Assembly: GCF_012530535.1 (NCBI RefSeq)
Contig: NZ_CP051299.1
Span: 2,542,001-2,606,000, forward strand
Source: Microcella flavibacter
GTDB taxonomy: Bacteria > Actinomycetota > Actinomycetes > Actinomycetales > Microbacteriaceae
Length of the DNA stretch: 64,000 nucleotides
Direction: 5' to 3'
The position numbers and the translations under genes are program-made. Below the pieces are notes generated by a model. The model did not search any database. It was not told the DNA's origin and saw nothing but the letters and a program-made list of their open reading frames with translations. The stretch's first letter is position 1; each line of letters opens with the position of its first letter. Shown one piece after another: positions 54,536 through 63,615 of the stretch.

Positions 54536-55647
54536 GACTCCCCCTCGAACGAGGCCTCGTAGGCGGCGAGCCAGTCGCGCTGGGCATCCATCACCGGATG
54601 CGGCTCGCTGTAGACGTGCGCGAACATGCTCGCGGCAGCGGGCGGCTCGAGCGCGAGCGTGCGGCGGCGGGCGTCGGCGGCGGTGTCCTCCGCCTCCTGG
54701 CGCACCTCCTCGAAGAAGGCGTCGCCCTCGCCGAGCCCGCGCAGGTAGGTCTCGAAACGGCTGATCGGGTCGCGCTCGCGCCAGTACTCCATCTCGGATT
54801 CGAGGCGGTACTTCGTCGGGTCGTCGCTCGTCGTGTGCGCGCCCATGCGGTAGGTGAGCGCCTCGATGAAGCGGGGGCCCTGGCCGGTGCGCGCGGCGTC
54901 GAGGTTCTCGCGGGTGACGGCGTAGCTGGCGAGCACGTCGTTGCCGTCGATCTGGATGCTGGGGATGCCGAAGCCCGCCGGCCGGTGGAACAGCGGCGTG
55001 CGCGACTGCACGCTCACCGGCACCGAGATGGCCCAGTGGTTGTTCTGCAGGAAGAACACCTGGGGCGTGTTGTAGCTCTGCGCGAAGACGAGCGCCTCGT
55101 TGACGTCGCCCTGGCTCGTCGCGCCGTCGCCGAAGTAGACCATGACGGCCGCGTCGCGGTCGACGTCGCCAGAGCCGCTCGCGCCGTCGAGCGCGAGCCC
55201 CATGGCGTAGCCGGTGGCGTGCAGCGTCTGCGAGCCGATGACGAGCGTGTAGAGGTGGAAGTTGCCGGTCTCCTCCGGCACCCAGCCGCCGTGGCTGAGA
55301 CCGCGCAGCATGGCGATGATCTTCACCGGATCGAGCCCGCGGATGTAGCCGACGGCGTGCTCGCGGTAGGCGGGGAAGAGGTGGTCCTGCGGACGGGCGG
55401 CGTAGCCCGAGCCGACCTGCGCGGCCTCCTGGCCGAGGCTCGGGATCCACAGCGCGAGCTGCCCCTGCCGCTGCAGGTTGCCCGCCTCGATGTCGAAGCG
55501 GCGCACGACGCTCATCGTGCGGTGGAAGTCGCGCAGGCGCTCCTCGTCGATCGACTCGATGACGGGGCGGTAGCGCTCGGCGGCCTCGCTCTGCACGAGA
55601 CGGCCCTCCGGCGAGAGCAGCTGCAGGGTCTCGGCCGTGTACGACAT
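54532..55647 (-). CDS. bkdA: 2-oxoacid dehydrogenase E1 component, alpha subunit
   Basis: A 371-residue subunit. YFGDGATSQGDVNEALVFAQSYNTPQVFFLQNNHWAIS is the TPP motif (GDG...NN). YRMGAHTTSDDPTKYR is the phosphorylation-loop-like region of branched-chain E1. ATG at 55647 is preferred, with TAGAGT 7 nt upstream in the 34-bp gap after the aminotransferase gene. Substrates are most likely the oxoacids of Leu, Ile and Val, giving branched acyl-CoA starters for anteiso/iso lipids. Confidence 0.9.
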   Translation of the reverse strand: MSYTAETLQLLSPEGRLVQSEAAERYRPVIESIDEERLRDFHRTMSVVRRFDIEAGNLQRQGQLALWIPSLGQEAAQVGSGYAARPQDHLFPAYREHAVGYIRGLDPVKIIAMLRGLSHGGWVPEETGNFHLYTLVIGSQTLHATGYAMGLALDGASGSGDVDRDAAVMVYFGDGATSQGDVNEALVFAQSYNTPQVFFLQNNHWAISVPVSVQSRTPLFHRPAGFGIPSIQIDGNDVLASYAVTRENLDAARTGQGPRFIEALTYRMGAHTTSDDPTKYRLESEMEYWRERDPISRFETYLRGLGEGDAFFEEVRQEAEDTAADARRRTLALEPPAAASMFAHVYSEPHPVMDAQRDWLAAYEASFEGES

Positions 55648-55681
55648 GGGTTCCACTCTAGGGCGGCCCCCGACGCGGCGC

Positions 55682-56749
55682 TCAGAGACCGCGGACAACC
55701 TCGCCGGCGATCCGCAGGAGAGTCGCCACAGACTGCTCCTCGCCGATCGACACCCGGATGCCCTCCGGCGGGAAGGCCCGCCCGATGATGCCCGCGGCCG
55801 TGAAGCGCTCGGCGACCTCGGCCGTCGCCGCGCCCGTGGCGAGCCAGACGAAGTTGCCCTGACTGCTCGGGATGCTCCACCCCTGCTGCTCGAGGGCGTC
55901 GCGCACGCGCTCCCGGCGCTCGGCGAGCTCGGCGACCTGGGCCAGCAGCTCGGGTTCGTGGTCGAGCGCCGCGAGCACGGCGGCCTGCGCGGCGCCCGTC
56001 ACCGAGAGCGGGATCTGCGTCGCCCGTGCCGCGTCGAGGATGCTCTGCTCGCCGATCGCGTAGCCGACGCGCATGCCGGCGAGCCCGTAAGCCTTCGAGA
56101 AGGTGCGCAGCACCACGAGGTTCGGCCAGCGGCCGAGCAGCGCGCCGCCGTCGACCGCGGAGTCGTCGGTGACGAACTCGGCGTAGGCCTCGTCGAGGAC
56201 GACGAGCAGATCGGCGGGGAGGGCGGCCATGAGCTCGGCGAACTCCGCGGCCCCGACGGTCGGGCCGGTCGGGTTGTTGGGGGAGCAGACCATGAGCAGC
56301 CGGGTTCGGTCGGTCACGGCGGCGGCCATCGCGGGCAGGTCGTGGCGGGCATCCGCCGTCAGCGGCACGGGCACGGGGGTCGCGCCGGCGACGGTCACGA
56401 GGCCGGGGTACGCCTCGAAGCTGCGCCAGGCGAAGACGACCTCGTCGCCGGCGCCCGCGGCGGCCTGGATGAGCTGCGCGAGCAGGCTGACGCTGCCCGC
56501 GCCGACGATGACCTCGTCGGCGCCGACGCCGTGCCGGGCGGCGAGGCGCTCGCGGACGGCGAGCGCGGTGGCGTCGGGGTAGCGGTTGATGCCGGCTGCG
56601 GCCTCGGCGATCGCGGCGACGACGGCCGGGTGCGGCGGGTTCGGGTTCTCGTTGCTCGAGAGCTTGAAGGCGCTCGCGGCGGCGGGACGGCCCTGGCGGT
56701 ACGGCGGCAGGGCGACGATCTCGGGGCGCAGGCGCACGGGCGGGGTCAC
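55682..56749 (-). CDS. Histidinol-phosphate/aromatic aminotransferase family protein
   Basis: A 355-residue fold-type I PLP enzyme. [19 protein letters not shown] is the HisC-like opening, [12 protein letters not shown] the cofactor site, [11 protein letters not shown] and [18 protein letters not shown] the Schiff-base lysine and phosphate arginine. It may be a second HisC, an aromatic aminotransferase (PhhC/Pat) or one serving the neighbouring oxoacid dehydrogenase. The start is GTG, with TACTCT exactly 6 nt upstream. Confidence 0.87.
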   Translation of the reverse strand: MTPPVRLRPEIVALPPYRQGRPAAASAFKLSSNENPNPPHPAVVAAIAEAAAGINRYPDATALAVRERLAARHGVGADEVIVGAGSVSLLAQLIQAAAGAGDEVVFAWRSFEAYPGLVTVAGATPVPVPLTADARHDLPAMAAAVTDRTRLLMVCSPNNPTGPTVGAAEFAELMAALPADLLVVLDEAYAEFVTDDSAVDGGALLGRWPNLVVLRTFSKAYGLAGMRVGYAIGEQSILDAARATQIPLSVTGAAQAAVLAALDHEPELLAQVAELAERRERVRDALEQQGWSIPSSQGNFVWLATGAATAEVAERFTAAGIIGRAFPPEGIRVSIGEEQSVATLLRIAGEVVRGL

Positions 56750-56814
56750 CGGTCAAGAGTACGCGCGGCCGCGCGGCACGTGACGCGGGGGCCGTGCGGG
56801 GCCATCATGGTCGT

Positions 56815-57210
56815 ATGAAGCGCTTCGTGGTCCGCCTGCTCATCAATTCGCTGGCCCTCTGGCTGACGACGCTCATCGTGGCGGGCGTCAGCGTGCGCTC
56901 CTACGGCGACGACACGCTCTCGACCGTCGTCACCTACCTGATCGTCGGGCTGATCTTCGGCGTCGTCAACGCGATCATCGGCAACACGATCCGCATCCTC
57001 GCCTTCCCGCTCTACATCCTCACGCTCGGGCTCATCGCCCTGGTCGTCAACGGCCTGCTGCTGCTGCTCGTCGCCTGGATCTCGGACCTGCTCGGCTTCG
57101 GCCTCGAGGTCGACGGCTTCTGGTGGGGCGTGCTCGGCGCGATCGTGCTCGGGCTGCTGAGCTGGCTGATCGGGGTGCTCGTGCGCCCCATCCTCGGCCG
57201 GCAGCGCTAG
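56815..57210 (+). CDS. Phage-holin-family (COG1950-like) membrane protein
   Basis: A 131-residue protein with four hydrophobic segments. FVVRLLINSLALWLTTLIVAGV and NAIIGNTIRILAFPLYILTLGLIALVVNGLLLLLVAWI match the broad holin 4-2 superfamily found on many bacterial chromosomes, without phage genes near. CATCAT lies exactly 6 nt before the ATG. Its stop shares the CTAG at 57207-57210 with the convergent hydrolase gene. Confidence 0.8.
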   Translation: MKRFVVRLLINSLALWLTTLIVAGVSVRSYGDDTLSTVVTYLIVGLIFGVVNAIIGNTIRILAFPLYILTLGLIALVVNGLLLLLVAWISDLLGFGLEVDGFWWGVLGAIVLGLLSWLIGVLVRPILGRQR

Positions 57211-58634
57211 CCGGCGCCCGTTCCGTCCTTCCGGCGCGCGGTGTAGTCGATCGTCTCCTGCCCGACCCCGCCACGGGGCAGCGCGTTCACGGCGTCGCGC
57301 AGCAGCGGCACCTCGCTCGCATCGGCGCGGGCCGCCGTCGCGCGGTAGCCGTCGAGCTCGTGCGCGGCGAAGAGCCCGTCGCCCTCCTGCCGTCCGTCGG
57401 AATCGGCGGTGACGAGCACCGCCGCGGTCGGCTCGGGCGCACCGCCGAGGGCGGTGATGATGTCGTCGCGGTGGCCGATGGTGACGGCCGGGTAGTCGCC
57501 CGTCACGGGCATCCCGCCGGTCGGGGCGCCGACGGTCACCAGCCCGGCGGTGCGGTACTCGCCCGACTCGGCCAGCAGGGTCGCGACCGCGCCGCCCTGC
57601 GAGTACCCGGTGAAGACGACCGGGCTGGCGGGGCCGGCGCCGGCATCGGCGAGCGCCGCCCGCACCGCGCGCAGCGATGAGGCGTCGTGCTCGGCGACGA
57701 GGGCGATGTTGCTGGCGCCGTCCCAGGGATGCTCCCCTCCGAGCGGGGCGTCGTGCGCGGTCCCGGCGATGAACACCTCGAAGCGCTCGGCCCCGCCGGC
57801 GCCGCGGTACACCTCGACGCGCACCGGCTGAGCCGGATCGGGGATGCGCGCCACGCGGCCGGCGAGCCCCGCGGGCGGCGTCGGCGGGCTGCTCGCGGGC
57901 GCCGGCGGCACGCGCTGCACCTCGACGGGCGCGGCGCCCCGGGCCCCGGCGGCCGCGCCGAGCACGGCGATGACGCCGGCCGTGGCCGCGACCGAGCCCG
58001 GCTCCGCACCGTCGATGGACGGCATCATCGACTGCAGGCGCAGGGCGAGCGCGGGCGGCACCCCGATCGCGCCGAGCACGCCGTCGTCGACGTGCGGCAT
58101 GAGCAGCCCGGCCATCATCGTCGTCGTCCGCTCGTCGAGCACCCGTTCGCCGAGGAAGCGCAGGCCGTCGCGCGCGCTCCGATCCATCGCCTCCCTGCTC
58201 GAGGCGGGCAGCAGCGCGTACCCGGCGGCGGCGACGCCGAGCCCCGCGAGCAAGGGCCCGCCGACGAGCCCGAGGAGGCTGCGCGCGGCGGCCCCGACGA
58301 GCCCCGCCATGGGGGCGAGGAGCTGGTCGAGCGCCGTGCGCACCGCGGAATCGGCGAGCTCGTAGCCGTCGAGCGCGAGCCGCAGGGCGGTGCCGAGCCG
58401 GGCGATCTCATCGGCCGAGCGGGCGAGCGCGGCGGCGGCCGTCTCGGCGACGGTGCCGGACCCGTCGAACACCCCGCCGGGCAGCGGTGCGCCGAGCGGC
58501 CGCAGACGGCGGGCCGCACGATCGCAGTCGTCGGCGCACAGGGCCAGTCGGTGCTCGGCCACGAGCAGATGCTCGGCGATCACGGTCGATCCGCCCCCGC
58601 CGCCGATCGCGAGCGCACCCGTCGCGGTTCTCAT
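57207..58634 (-). CDS. Alpha/beta-hydrolase-like protein with helical N-terminal half
   Basis: A 475-residue protein. The first half is helical and Ala/Leu-rich, with a hydrophobic stretch around LVGAAARSLLGLVGGPLLAGLGVAAAGYALL. The second half has VEVYRGAGGAERFEVFIAGT and VVFTGYSQGGAVATLLAES, where GYSQG is the GxSxG serine-nucleophile elbow. A later Asp (IGHRDDII) and His (LFAAHELDGY) could complete the triad. It starts 4 nt after a small WXG-like gene, so the two are probably co-expressed, as happens with DUF1023-like hydrolases and ESX-type helpers. Substrate and export route are unknown. Confidence 0.65.
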   Translation of the reverse strand: MRTATGALAIGGGGGSTVIAEHLLVAEHRLALCADDCDRAARRLRPLGAPLPGGVFDGSGTVAETAAAALARSADEIARLGTALRLALDGYELADSAVRTALDQLLAPMAGLVGAAARSLLGLVGGPLLAGLGVAAAGYALLPASSREAMDRSARDGLRFLGERVLDERTTTMMAGLLMPHVDDGVLGAIGVPPALALRLQSMMPSIDGAEPGSVAATAGVIAVLGAAAGARGAAPVEVQRVPPAPASSPPTPPAGLAGRVARIPDPAQPVRVEVYRGAGGAERFEVFIAGTAHDAPLGGEHPWDGASNIALVAEHDASSLRAVRAALADAGAGPASPVVFTGYSQGGAVATLLAESGEYRTAGLVTVGAPTGGMPVTGDYPAVTIGHRDDIITALGGAPEPTAAVLVTADSDGRQEGDGLFAAHELDGYRATAARADASEVPLLRDAVNALPRGGVGQETIDYTARRKDGTGAG

Positions 58635-58638
58635 CGAC

Positions 58639-58941
58639 TCAGGGCTCACCGAGGGCCTCCTGCTGCCGCAGCCGGGCCGCCGCGGTCTCGAGGGCGAGGC
58701 CGAGCATCTGGACGTGGTCGGCCGCGGCGCCCACCGCCGGCCGGGAGCGCTCGACCGCGTCGACGAAGGCGCGAGCAGCGGGCCCCCGCCAGCCCGGCTC
58801 CTGCGCGATGGCGCGCAGGCGGCCGTCGACGCTCGCGATCTCGGCGGCGACGGCGAGCGCCGTGCGGCGCCGCGACTCGATCTCGAGGAGCGCGGCGTTC
58901 GCGGTCGGGGCGAGCAGGGGAGGCGGGGGCGGCGGGGACAC
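58639..58941 (-). CDS. Small WXG100-like helical protein
   Basis: A 100-residue protein. After a Pro-rich start (VSPPPPPPLLAP) come two helices joined by EPGWRGPAARAF, which has the W-x-G turn of WXG100/ESX-type proteins. GWRGPAA followed by AFVDAVERS fits that hairpin. GTG at 58941 has AGGAG 5 nt upstream. It sits right before the hydrolase-like gene. No ESX secretion genes lie in the window, so export is only a possibility. Confidence 0.6.
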   Translation of the reverse strand: MSPPPPPPLLAPTANAALLEIESRRRTALAVAAEIASVDGRLRAIAQEPGWRGPAARAFVDAVERSRPAVGAAADHVQMLGLALETAAARLRQQEALGEP

Positions 58942-58951
58942 GGCGGCTCCT

Positions 58952-59017
58952 GGGGTGACGGGGTGACGGACGGGCGGGCCGACCAGCCGGCGGACGGACG
59001 GGCGGACGGGCGGGCGG
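58952..59017. repeat. GC-rich low-complexity stretch of GACGGGCGG-type repeats
   Basis: Several imperfect copies of GGACGGGC and GGGTGACG follow one another upstream of the WXG-like gene. They are probably slippage products and lie in the 186-bp gap before the phosphatase gene. Confidence 0.6.
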
Positions 59018-59127
59018 CTCGATGGTGCCGCGGGCGCGCGGCCCGGGTCCGTCGAGCAGCGCGCCTCGTGCATCCCGCCGCCGTTCCCGCGGCTGTGGAG
59101 GAGGGGGTTGTGGGCCACAATGGGGGC

Positions 59128-59652
59128 ATGAGCTTCGACCGGGACATCGGGGAGCCCGGCATCTTCCGCATCTGCTTCGTGTGCACGGGCAACATCTGCC
59201 GCTCGCCGATGGCCGAGGCCGTGTTCCGCGATCTCATCCGCCAGCGCGGGTGGGAGCACCTCGTCTCCGTGCGCTCGGCCGGCACCGGCGAGTGGCACGT
59301 GGGCGAGTCGAGCGATCCGCGCACCATCCAGGTGCTCGAGACGCGCGGCCTGCCCGCCGCGCACCACCGCGCCCGCCAGTTCGACAGCCAGTGGTTCGAC
59401 GACCTCGACCTCGTCATCGCCTTCGATCGCACCCACGAGCGCATCCTCAAGACCTGGGCGCCGACCGACGACGCGCGCAGCAAGGTGCACCTGCTCATGA
59501 GCTTCGACCCGGCCACCGAGGGCGCGCCCGACGTGCCCGACCCCTACTACTCCGACGCCGCGATGTTCGACTCGGTGCTCGGCATGATCGAGCGCGCCTG
59601 CCGCGCCCTCTTCCGTCAACTCGAACCCGGAATCCGACAGGGAACCCCATGA
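59128..59652 (+). CDS. Low-molecular-weight protein tyrosine phosphatase
   Basis: A 174-residue phosphatase. ICFVCTGNICRSPMAEAVF is the CxxGNxCRS P-loop, with nucleophile Cys 19 and Arg 25. DVPDPYYSD gives the general-acid Asp. Members dephosphorylate protein tyrosines or, for ArsC-type relatives, reduce arsenate; the DPYY motif favours a phosphatase. CACAAT lies exactly 6 nt before the ATG. It overlaps purB by 4 bp. Confidence 0.9.
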   Translation: MSFDRDIGEPGIFRICFVCTGNICRSPMAEAVFRDLIRQRGWEHLVSVRSAGTGEWHVGESSDPRTIQVLETRGLPAAHHRARQFDSQWFDDLDLVIAFDRTHERILKTWAPTDDARSKVHLLMSFDPATEGAPDVPDPYYSDAAMFDSVLGMIERACRALFRQLEPGIRQGTP

Positions 59653-61037
59653 GCCTCGCCCCCCAGCCCCTCAGCCCGCTCGACGGCCGCTACCGCGCGC
59701 AGGTCTCCGCCCTCGGCGAGCACCTCTCCGAGGCGGGGCTCAACCGGGCGCGCATCCAGGTCGAGGTCGAGTGGCTCATCCACCTCACCGATCGCTCGCT
59801 CTTCGGCTCCGAGCCCCTGGCCGATGAGGCCAAGCGCCGCCTGCGCCGCCTCGTCACCGAGTTCGGGCAGGACGACATCGACTCGCTCGCCGAGCGCGAG
59901 GCCGTCACCCGCCACGACGTCAAGGCCGTCGAGTACCACGTGCGCGACGCGCTCGCCCGGCTCGGGCTCGGCCACCTGGCCGAGCTCACCCACTTCGCCT
60001 GCACGAGCGAGGACATCAACAACCTCTCCTACGCCATCACGATCCGCGCGGCGGTGCGCGAGGTGTGGATGCCCCGCGCCCGCGCCGTCGTCGAGGCGCT
60101 GCGCGCCCGGTCGCTCGAGCTCGCCGAGGCGCCGATGCTCGCGCACACGCACGGGCAGCCCGCGACCCCGACGACCATGGGCAAGGAGCTCGCCGTCACC
60201 GTGCACCGGCTCGAGCGCCTGCTCGCCTCCGTCGAGGAGGTCGAGTACCTGGGCAAGTTCTCGGGCGCGACGGGCACCTTCTCGGCGCACTACGCCGCCG
60301 ACCCCGACCACGACTGGGTGGCGAGCTCGTACGAGTTCGTGACCGGCCTCGGCCTCACCTGGAACCCGCTGACCACCCAGATCGAGTCGCACGACTGGCA
60401 GGCGCAGCTCTACCAGCGCATCGCCCACATCGGCCGGGTGCTGCACAACCTCTGCACCGATGTCTGGTCGTACATCTCGATGGGCTACTTCCGGCAGATC
60501 CCCCAGGCGGGCGCCACCGGCTCGTCGACGATGCCGCACAAGATCAACCCGATCCGCTTCGAGAACGCCGAGGCGAACCTCGAGCTCTCGGCCGCGATCC
60601 TCGATTCGCTCGCCGCGACCCTCGTCACCTCGCGCCTCCAGCGCGACCTCACCGACTCCTCGGCGCAGCGCAACATCGGCGTGGGCCTCGGCCACTCGAT
60701 GCTCGCGCTCGACAACATCCTCAAGGGGCTCGGCGAGATCGCCCTCGATCAGGATGCTCTGGATCGCGACCTCGAGGGCAACTGGGAGGTGCTCGGCGAG
60801 GCCATCCAGACGGTCATCCGCGCCGAGATCACCGCCGGCCGCTCGTCGATCGCCGACCCCTACGCGATGCTCAAGGAGCTCACGCGCGGCCACCGCGTCA
60901 CGGGCGACGAGCTGCGCGCCTTCGTCGAGGGCCTCGACATCCCGGCCGAGGCGAAGCAGCGCCTGCAGGCGCTGACGCCGGCGCTCTACGTCGGCGTCGC
61001 GGCCGACCTCGCGCGGCGGGTCGCCCGGGCCGACTAA
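59649..61037 (+). CDS. purB: Adenylosuccinate lyase PurB
   Basis: A 462-residue fumarase/aspartase-superfamily enzyme that splits SAICAR and adenylosuccinate in purine synthesis. LSPLDGRYRAQVSAL, HFACTSEDINNLSYA, AHTHGQPATPTTMGKE and ATGSSTMPHKINPIRFENAEAN (signature loop with the catalytic Ser) are all present. The ATG overlaps the phosphatase stop by 4 bp, so translation is coupled. Confidence 0.96.
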   Translation: MSLAPQPLSPLDGRYRAQVSALGEHLSEAGLNRARIQVEVEWLIHLTDRSLFGSEPLADEAKRRLRRLVTEFGQDDIDSLAEREAVTRHDVKAVEYHVRDALARLGLGHLAELTHFACTSEDINNLSYAITIRAAVREVWMPRARAVVEALRARSLELAEAPMLAHTHGQPATPTTMGKELAVTVHRLERLLASVEEVEYLGKFSGATGTFSAHYAADPDHDWVASSYEFVTGLGLTWNPLTTQIESHDWQAQLYQRIAHIGRVLHNLCTDVWSYISMGYFRQIPQAGATGSSTMPHKINPIRFENAEANLELSAAILDSLAATLVTSRLQRDLTDSSAQRNIGVGLGHSMLALDNILKGLGEIALDQDALDRDLEGNWEVLGEAIQTVIRAEITAGRSSIADPYAMLKELTRGHRVTGDELRAFVEGLDIPAEAKQRLQALTPALYVGVAADLARRVARAD

Positions 61038-61056
61038 GGCCGGCGGGCCTGCGCCG

Positions 61057-61305
61057 CTACTGGTGCGGGTGGTTCTCGGCGTCGGGGCGGATCTCGCCGT
61101 CCATCTGCTTGTTCGGCGTGACGGCGAGCATGAGCATGGCGATGACGACGAGGTCGATCACGAACGTCGCCCCGAAGAAGATGAGCGACAGGATGGGGTC
61201 GCGGGTCGCCATGAGCGTGATCGCGCCGACGGCGACGGCGACGAGCGCGGCGAAGGTGACGAGCTCGAGCGGGCGCAGACGCTCGCGGCGGCGGGGTTCG
61301 GTCAT
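61057..61305 (-). CDS. Small membrane protein, hypothetical
   Basis: An 82-residue protein with two hydrophobic segments (16-33 and 42-65: VTFAALVAVAVGAITLMA and SLIFFGATFVIDLVVIAMLML). A hydrophilic His-containing tail follows. The ATG overlaps the stop of the upstream gene by 4 bp. No family is recognised. Confidence 0.65.
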   Translation of the reverse strand: MTEPRRRERLRPLELVTFAALVAVAVGAITLMATRDPILSLIFFGATFVIDLVVIAMLMLAVTPNKQMDGEIRPDAENHPHQ

Positions 61306-61916
61306 GAGGGGGAGTGCTCCTTGTCGGCGGTGGTCCCGGGAGTGCTGTCGGTGGCGCCGTCCGCAGTGCCGCCGACGCTGATGCCGGCGATGACGAGGAA
61401 CACACCGGCGATGATCGCGTAAGCGCCGAGGAATCCGGCCGCGCTGCGGGGGTCGCCCACGAGCGTGGCGATGAGGGCGAGCAGGGCGGTGGCGGCTCCG
61501 ATGACGATCGCGTCGCGGGCGATCGGGTGGGCGCCGCGGCGGCGGATGCCCCACACGAGCTCCCCGACGCCGCCGAAGGCGGCGTACGCCCCGACGAGCA
61601 GCAGCAGGAACGCGAGGCCGAACGAGCTGAGCGCGAGCGCGAGCCCCCCGACCACGGTCGCCACGACGGCGAGCCCCAGGTGCAACCCGCGCAGGGCATC
61701 CCCCGCCGGCAGCCGGAGCGCGCCGATCACCAGCCCGGCCGCGCTCGCGAGCCCGAGAACGCCGAGCATCACGAAGCCGAAGCTCGTCGGGTACTCCTTG
61801 GTGAAGGTGATGACGAGTCCGACGACGATGAGCGGCAGCGCGCGCAGCACGAGCGCACCGCGCTGCGCGGCGGGCGACGCCGCGGCGGGCGCGGGCGGGG
61901 GGCTGTCGATCGACAC
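61302..61916 (-). CDS. HdeD/DUF308-like membrane protein
   Basis: A 204-residue protein with six hydrophobic segments between residues 22 and 180, including LVITFTKEYPTSFGFVMLGVLGLASAAGLVIGALR and LLLLVGAYAAFGGVGELVWGIRRRG, the paired-helix repeat of HdeD/DUF308-type proteins. The start is GTG. It precedes the 82-residue membrane protein gene with a 4-bp overlap. The function is not known. Confidence 0.65.
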   Translation of the reverse strand: MSIDSPPPAPAAASPAAQRGALVLRALPLIVVGLVITFTKEYPTSFGFVMLGVLGLASAAGLVIGALRLPAGDALRGLHLGLAVVATVVGGLALALSSFGLAFLLLLVGAYAAFGGVGELVWGIRRRGAHPIARDAIVIGAATALLALIATLVGDPRSAAGFLGAYAIIAGVFLVIAGISVGGTADGATDSTPGTTADKEHSPS

Positions 61917-62004
61917 GGGGAGTCCTTCATCGGCGGATCGGAACGACGACCAGCCTACGGCCGTCGGCCGGGAGCCGCCTGCGTCGCCGATCCGCGCGAA
62001 CCCG

Positions 62005-63381
62005 CTACACCTGCGGCATGTCGGCGAAGCGCGAGAAGTGGCCGTGGAACCCGACGGTCACGGTCTTCGTCGGGCCGTTGCGGTTCTTCGCGACGATGAG
62101 GTCGGCCTCGCCCGCGCGGGGGTTCTCCTTCTCGTAGGCGCTCTCGCGGTGGAGGAGGATGACGATGTCGGCGTCCTGCTCGAGCGAGCCCGACTCGCGC
62201 AGGTCGCTGATGGCGGGCATCTTGTCGGCGCGCTGCTCGGGGCCTCGGTTCAGCTGCGAGAGCGCGACGACGGGAACCTGCAGCTCCTTCGCCATGAGCT
62301 TGAGCGCCCGCGAGAACTCGCTGACCTCCTGCTGGCGCGACTCGACCTTCTTGCCGCTCGTCATGAGCTGCAGGTAGTCGATGACGACCATCTTGAGGCC
62401 TACGGTCTGCTTGAGCCGGCGGCACTTGGCGCGGATCTCGACGAGGGTCATGTTGGGGCTGTCGTCGATGTAGAGCGGGGCATCCGCGATGCGACCGCGC
62501 GTGGCCGCGATCGTCGTCCAGTCGCGGGTCTCGAGCGTGCCCTTGCGCATCGAGTGCAGCGGCACCGAGGCCTCGGCCGACAGCAGGCGCATCGCGATCT
62601 CGCTGCGCCCCATCTCGAGCGAGAAGAAGACGGTCGGCATCGAATGCTTGATGGTCGCGGCACGGGCGAAGTCGAGGGCGAGAGTCGACTTGCCGAGGGC
62701 GGGGCGGGCGGCGATGAGCACGAGCTGGCCGGCGTGGAGGCCGTTCGTGAGCCCGTCGAGCTCGGCGAAGCCCGTCGGCACGCCCGTCATCGAGCCGTCG
62801 AGCCCGCGGGCGGCCTCGATCTCGTCGATGGCCTCGCCGACGGCGTCGGTGAGCGGCACGTAGTCCTCGGTCTGCACGCCGCCGGCGACGGCGTAGATCT
62901 CGGCCTGCGCGTTGTTGACGAGGTCGGTGACCTCGCCCTCGCTCGCGTAGCCCATCTGCACGATGCGCGTGCCCGCGTCGACGAGGCGGCGCAGCACGGC
63001 CTTCTCGGCGACGAGCGAGGCGTAGAAGCCGGCGTTGGCGGCGGTCGGCACGATCGCGGTGAGGGTGTGCAGGTAGTCGGCCCCGCCCGCGCGCGACAGC
63101 GTGCCCGACTTCTGCAGCTCGTCGGTGACGGCGATGACGTCGGTGGGCTCGCCGTGCGCGTAGAGCGTCAGCAGGGCCTCGAAGATGACCTCGTGCTTGG
63201 GGATGTAGAAGTCGATGCCCCGCACCGACTCGATGACGTCGGCGACGGCGTCCTTGCTCAGCAGCATGCCGCCGAGGGCGCTCTGCTCGGCGAGCAGATC
63301 GTGCGGGGGCACCCGCTCGGAGCCGCGGTTCTCGCTCGTGCTGCGACCGTCGAGGGCGCTGCCGATGTGCGCGATGGACAC
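62005..63381 (-). CDS. dnaB: Replicative DNA helicase DnaB
   Basis: A 458-residue hexameric helicase of the replication fork. PPHDLLAEQSALGGMLLSKDAVADVIE is the N-terminal DnaB domain. IAARPALGKSTLALDFA is Walker A, MVVIDYLQLM Walker B, and SQLNRGPEQRADKMPAISDLRESGSLEQDADIVILLHR the H3/H4 region. No intein is present. A probable ribosome binding site AAAGG precedes the GTG. Gene order rplI-dnaB is common in actinobacteria close to oriC. Confidence 0.96.
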   Translation of the reverse strand: MSIAHIGSALDGRSTSENRGSERVPPHDLLAEQSALGGMLLSKDAVADVIESVRGIDFYIPKHEVIFEALLTLYAHGEPTDVIAVTDELQKSGTLSRAGGADYLHTLTAIVPTAANAGFYASLVAEKAVLRRLVDAGTRIVQMGYASEGEVTDLVNNAQAEIYAVAGGVQTEDYVPLTDAVGEAIDEIEAARGLDGSMTGVPTGFAELDGLTNGLHAGQLVLIAARPALGKSTLALDFARAATIKHSMPTVFFSLEMGRSEIAMRLLSAEASVPLHSMRKGTLETRDWTTIAATRGRIADAPLYIDDSPNMTLVEIRAKCRRLKQTVGLKMVVIDYLQLMTSGKKVESRQQEVSEFSRALKLMAKELQVPVVALSQLNRGPEQRADKMPAISDLRESGSLEQDADIVILLHRESAYEKENPRAGEADLIVAKNRNGPTKTVTVGFHGHFSRFADMPQV

Positions 63382-63539
63382 GGGGGACCGCCTTTCGAGT
63401 GGATGCCGCCGAGCGGGAGGGGCCGCTGTGCAGTGTGTCTACCGCCGACCTCCGACAGGGCCACGGGGAGGCGGCGCACCGGTCGGGATCGGGGCTCCGC
63501 CTCACAGTAGGGAGCGGCCAGGATCGGCCCAAACGGCCC

Positions 63540-63615
63540 CTGTGGATAACTCTGTGGACTATCGGCGCGAAACGCCGGTGCTCGTGTGCACAGCCTGTGG
63601 ATGACTCTGTGGACT
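63540..63615. repeat. Direct 21-bp repeats carrying DnaA-box-like TGTGGATAA elements
   Basis: 63540-63560 and 63595-63615 match at 20 of 21 positions, 55 bp apart. The first contains TGTGGATAA, an exact complement of the DnaA box TTATCCACA, and each copy has a second TGTGGACT 12 nt further on. Four box-like elements thus lie in 76 bp, about 160-235 bp upstream of dnaB. Confidence 0.65.

Noticed and set aside
56815-57210. Prophage, suggested by the holin-family protein
   Set aside because: No endolysin, capsid or integrase gene is near, and this family is widespread on chromosomes without phage.
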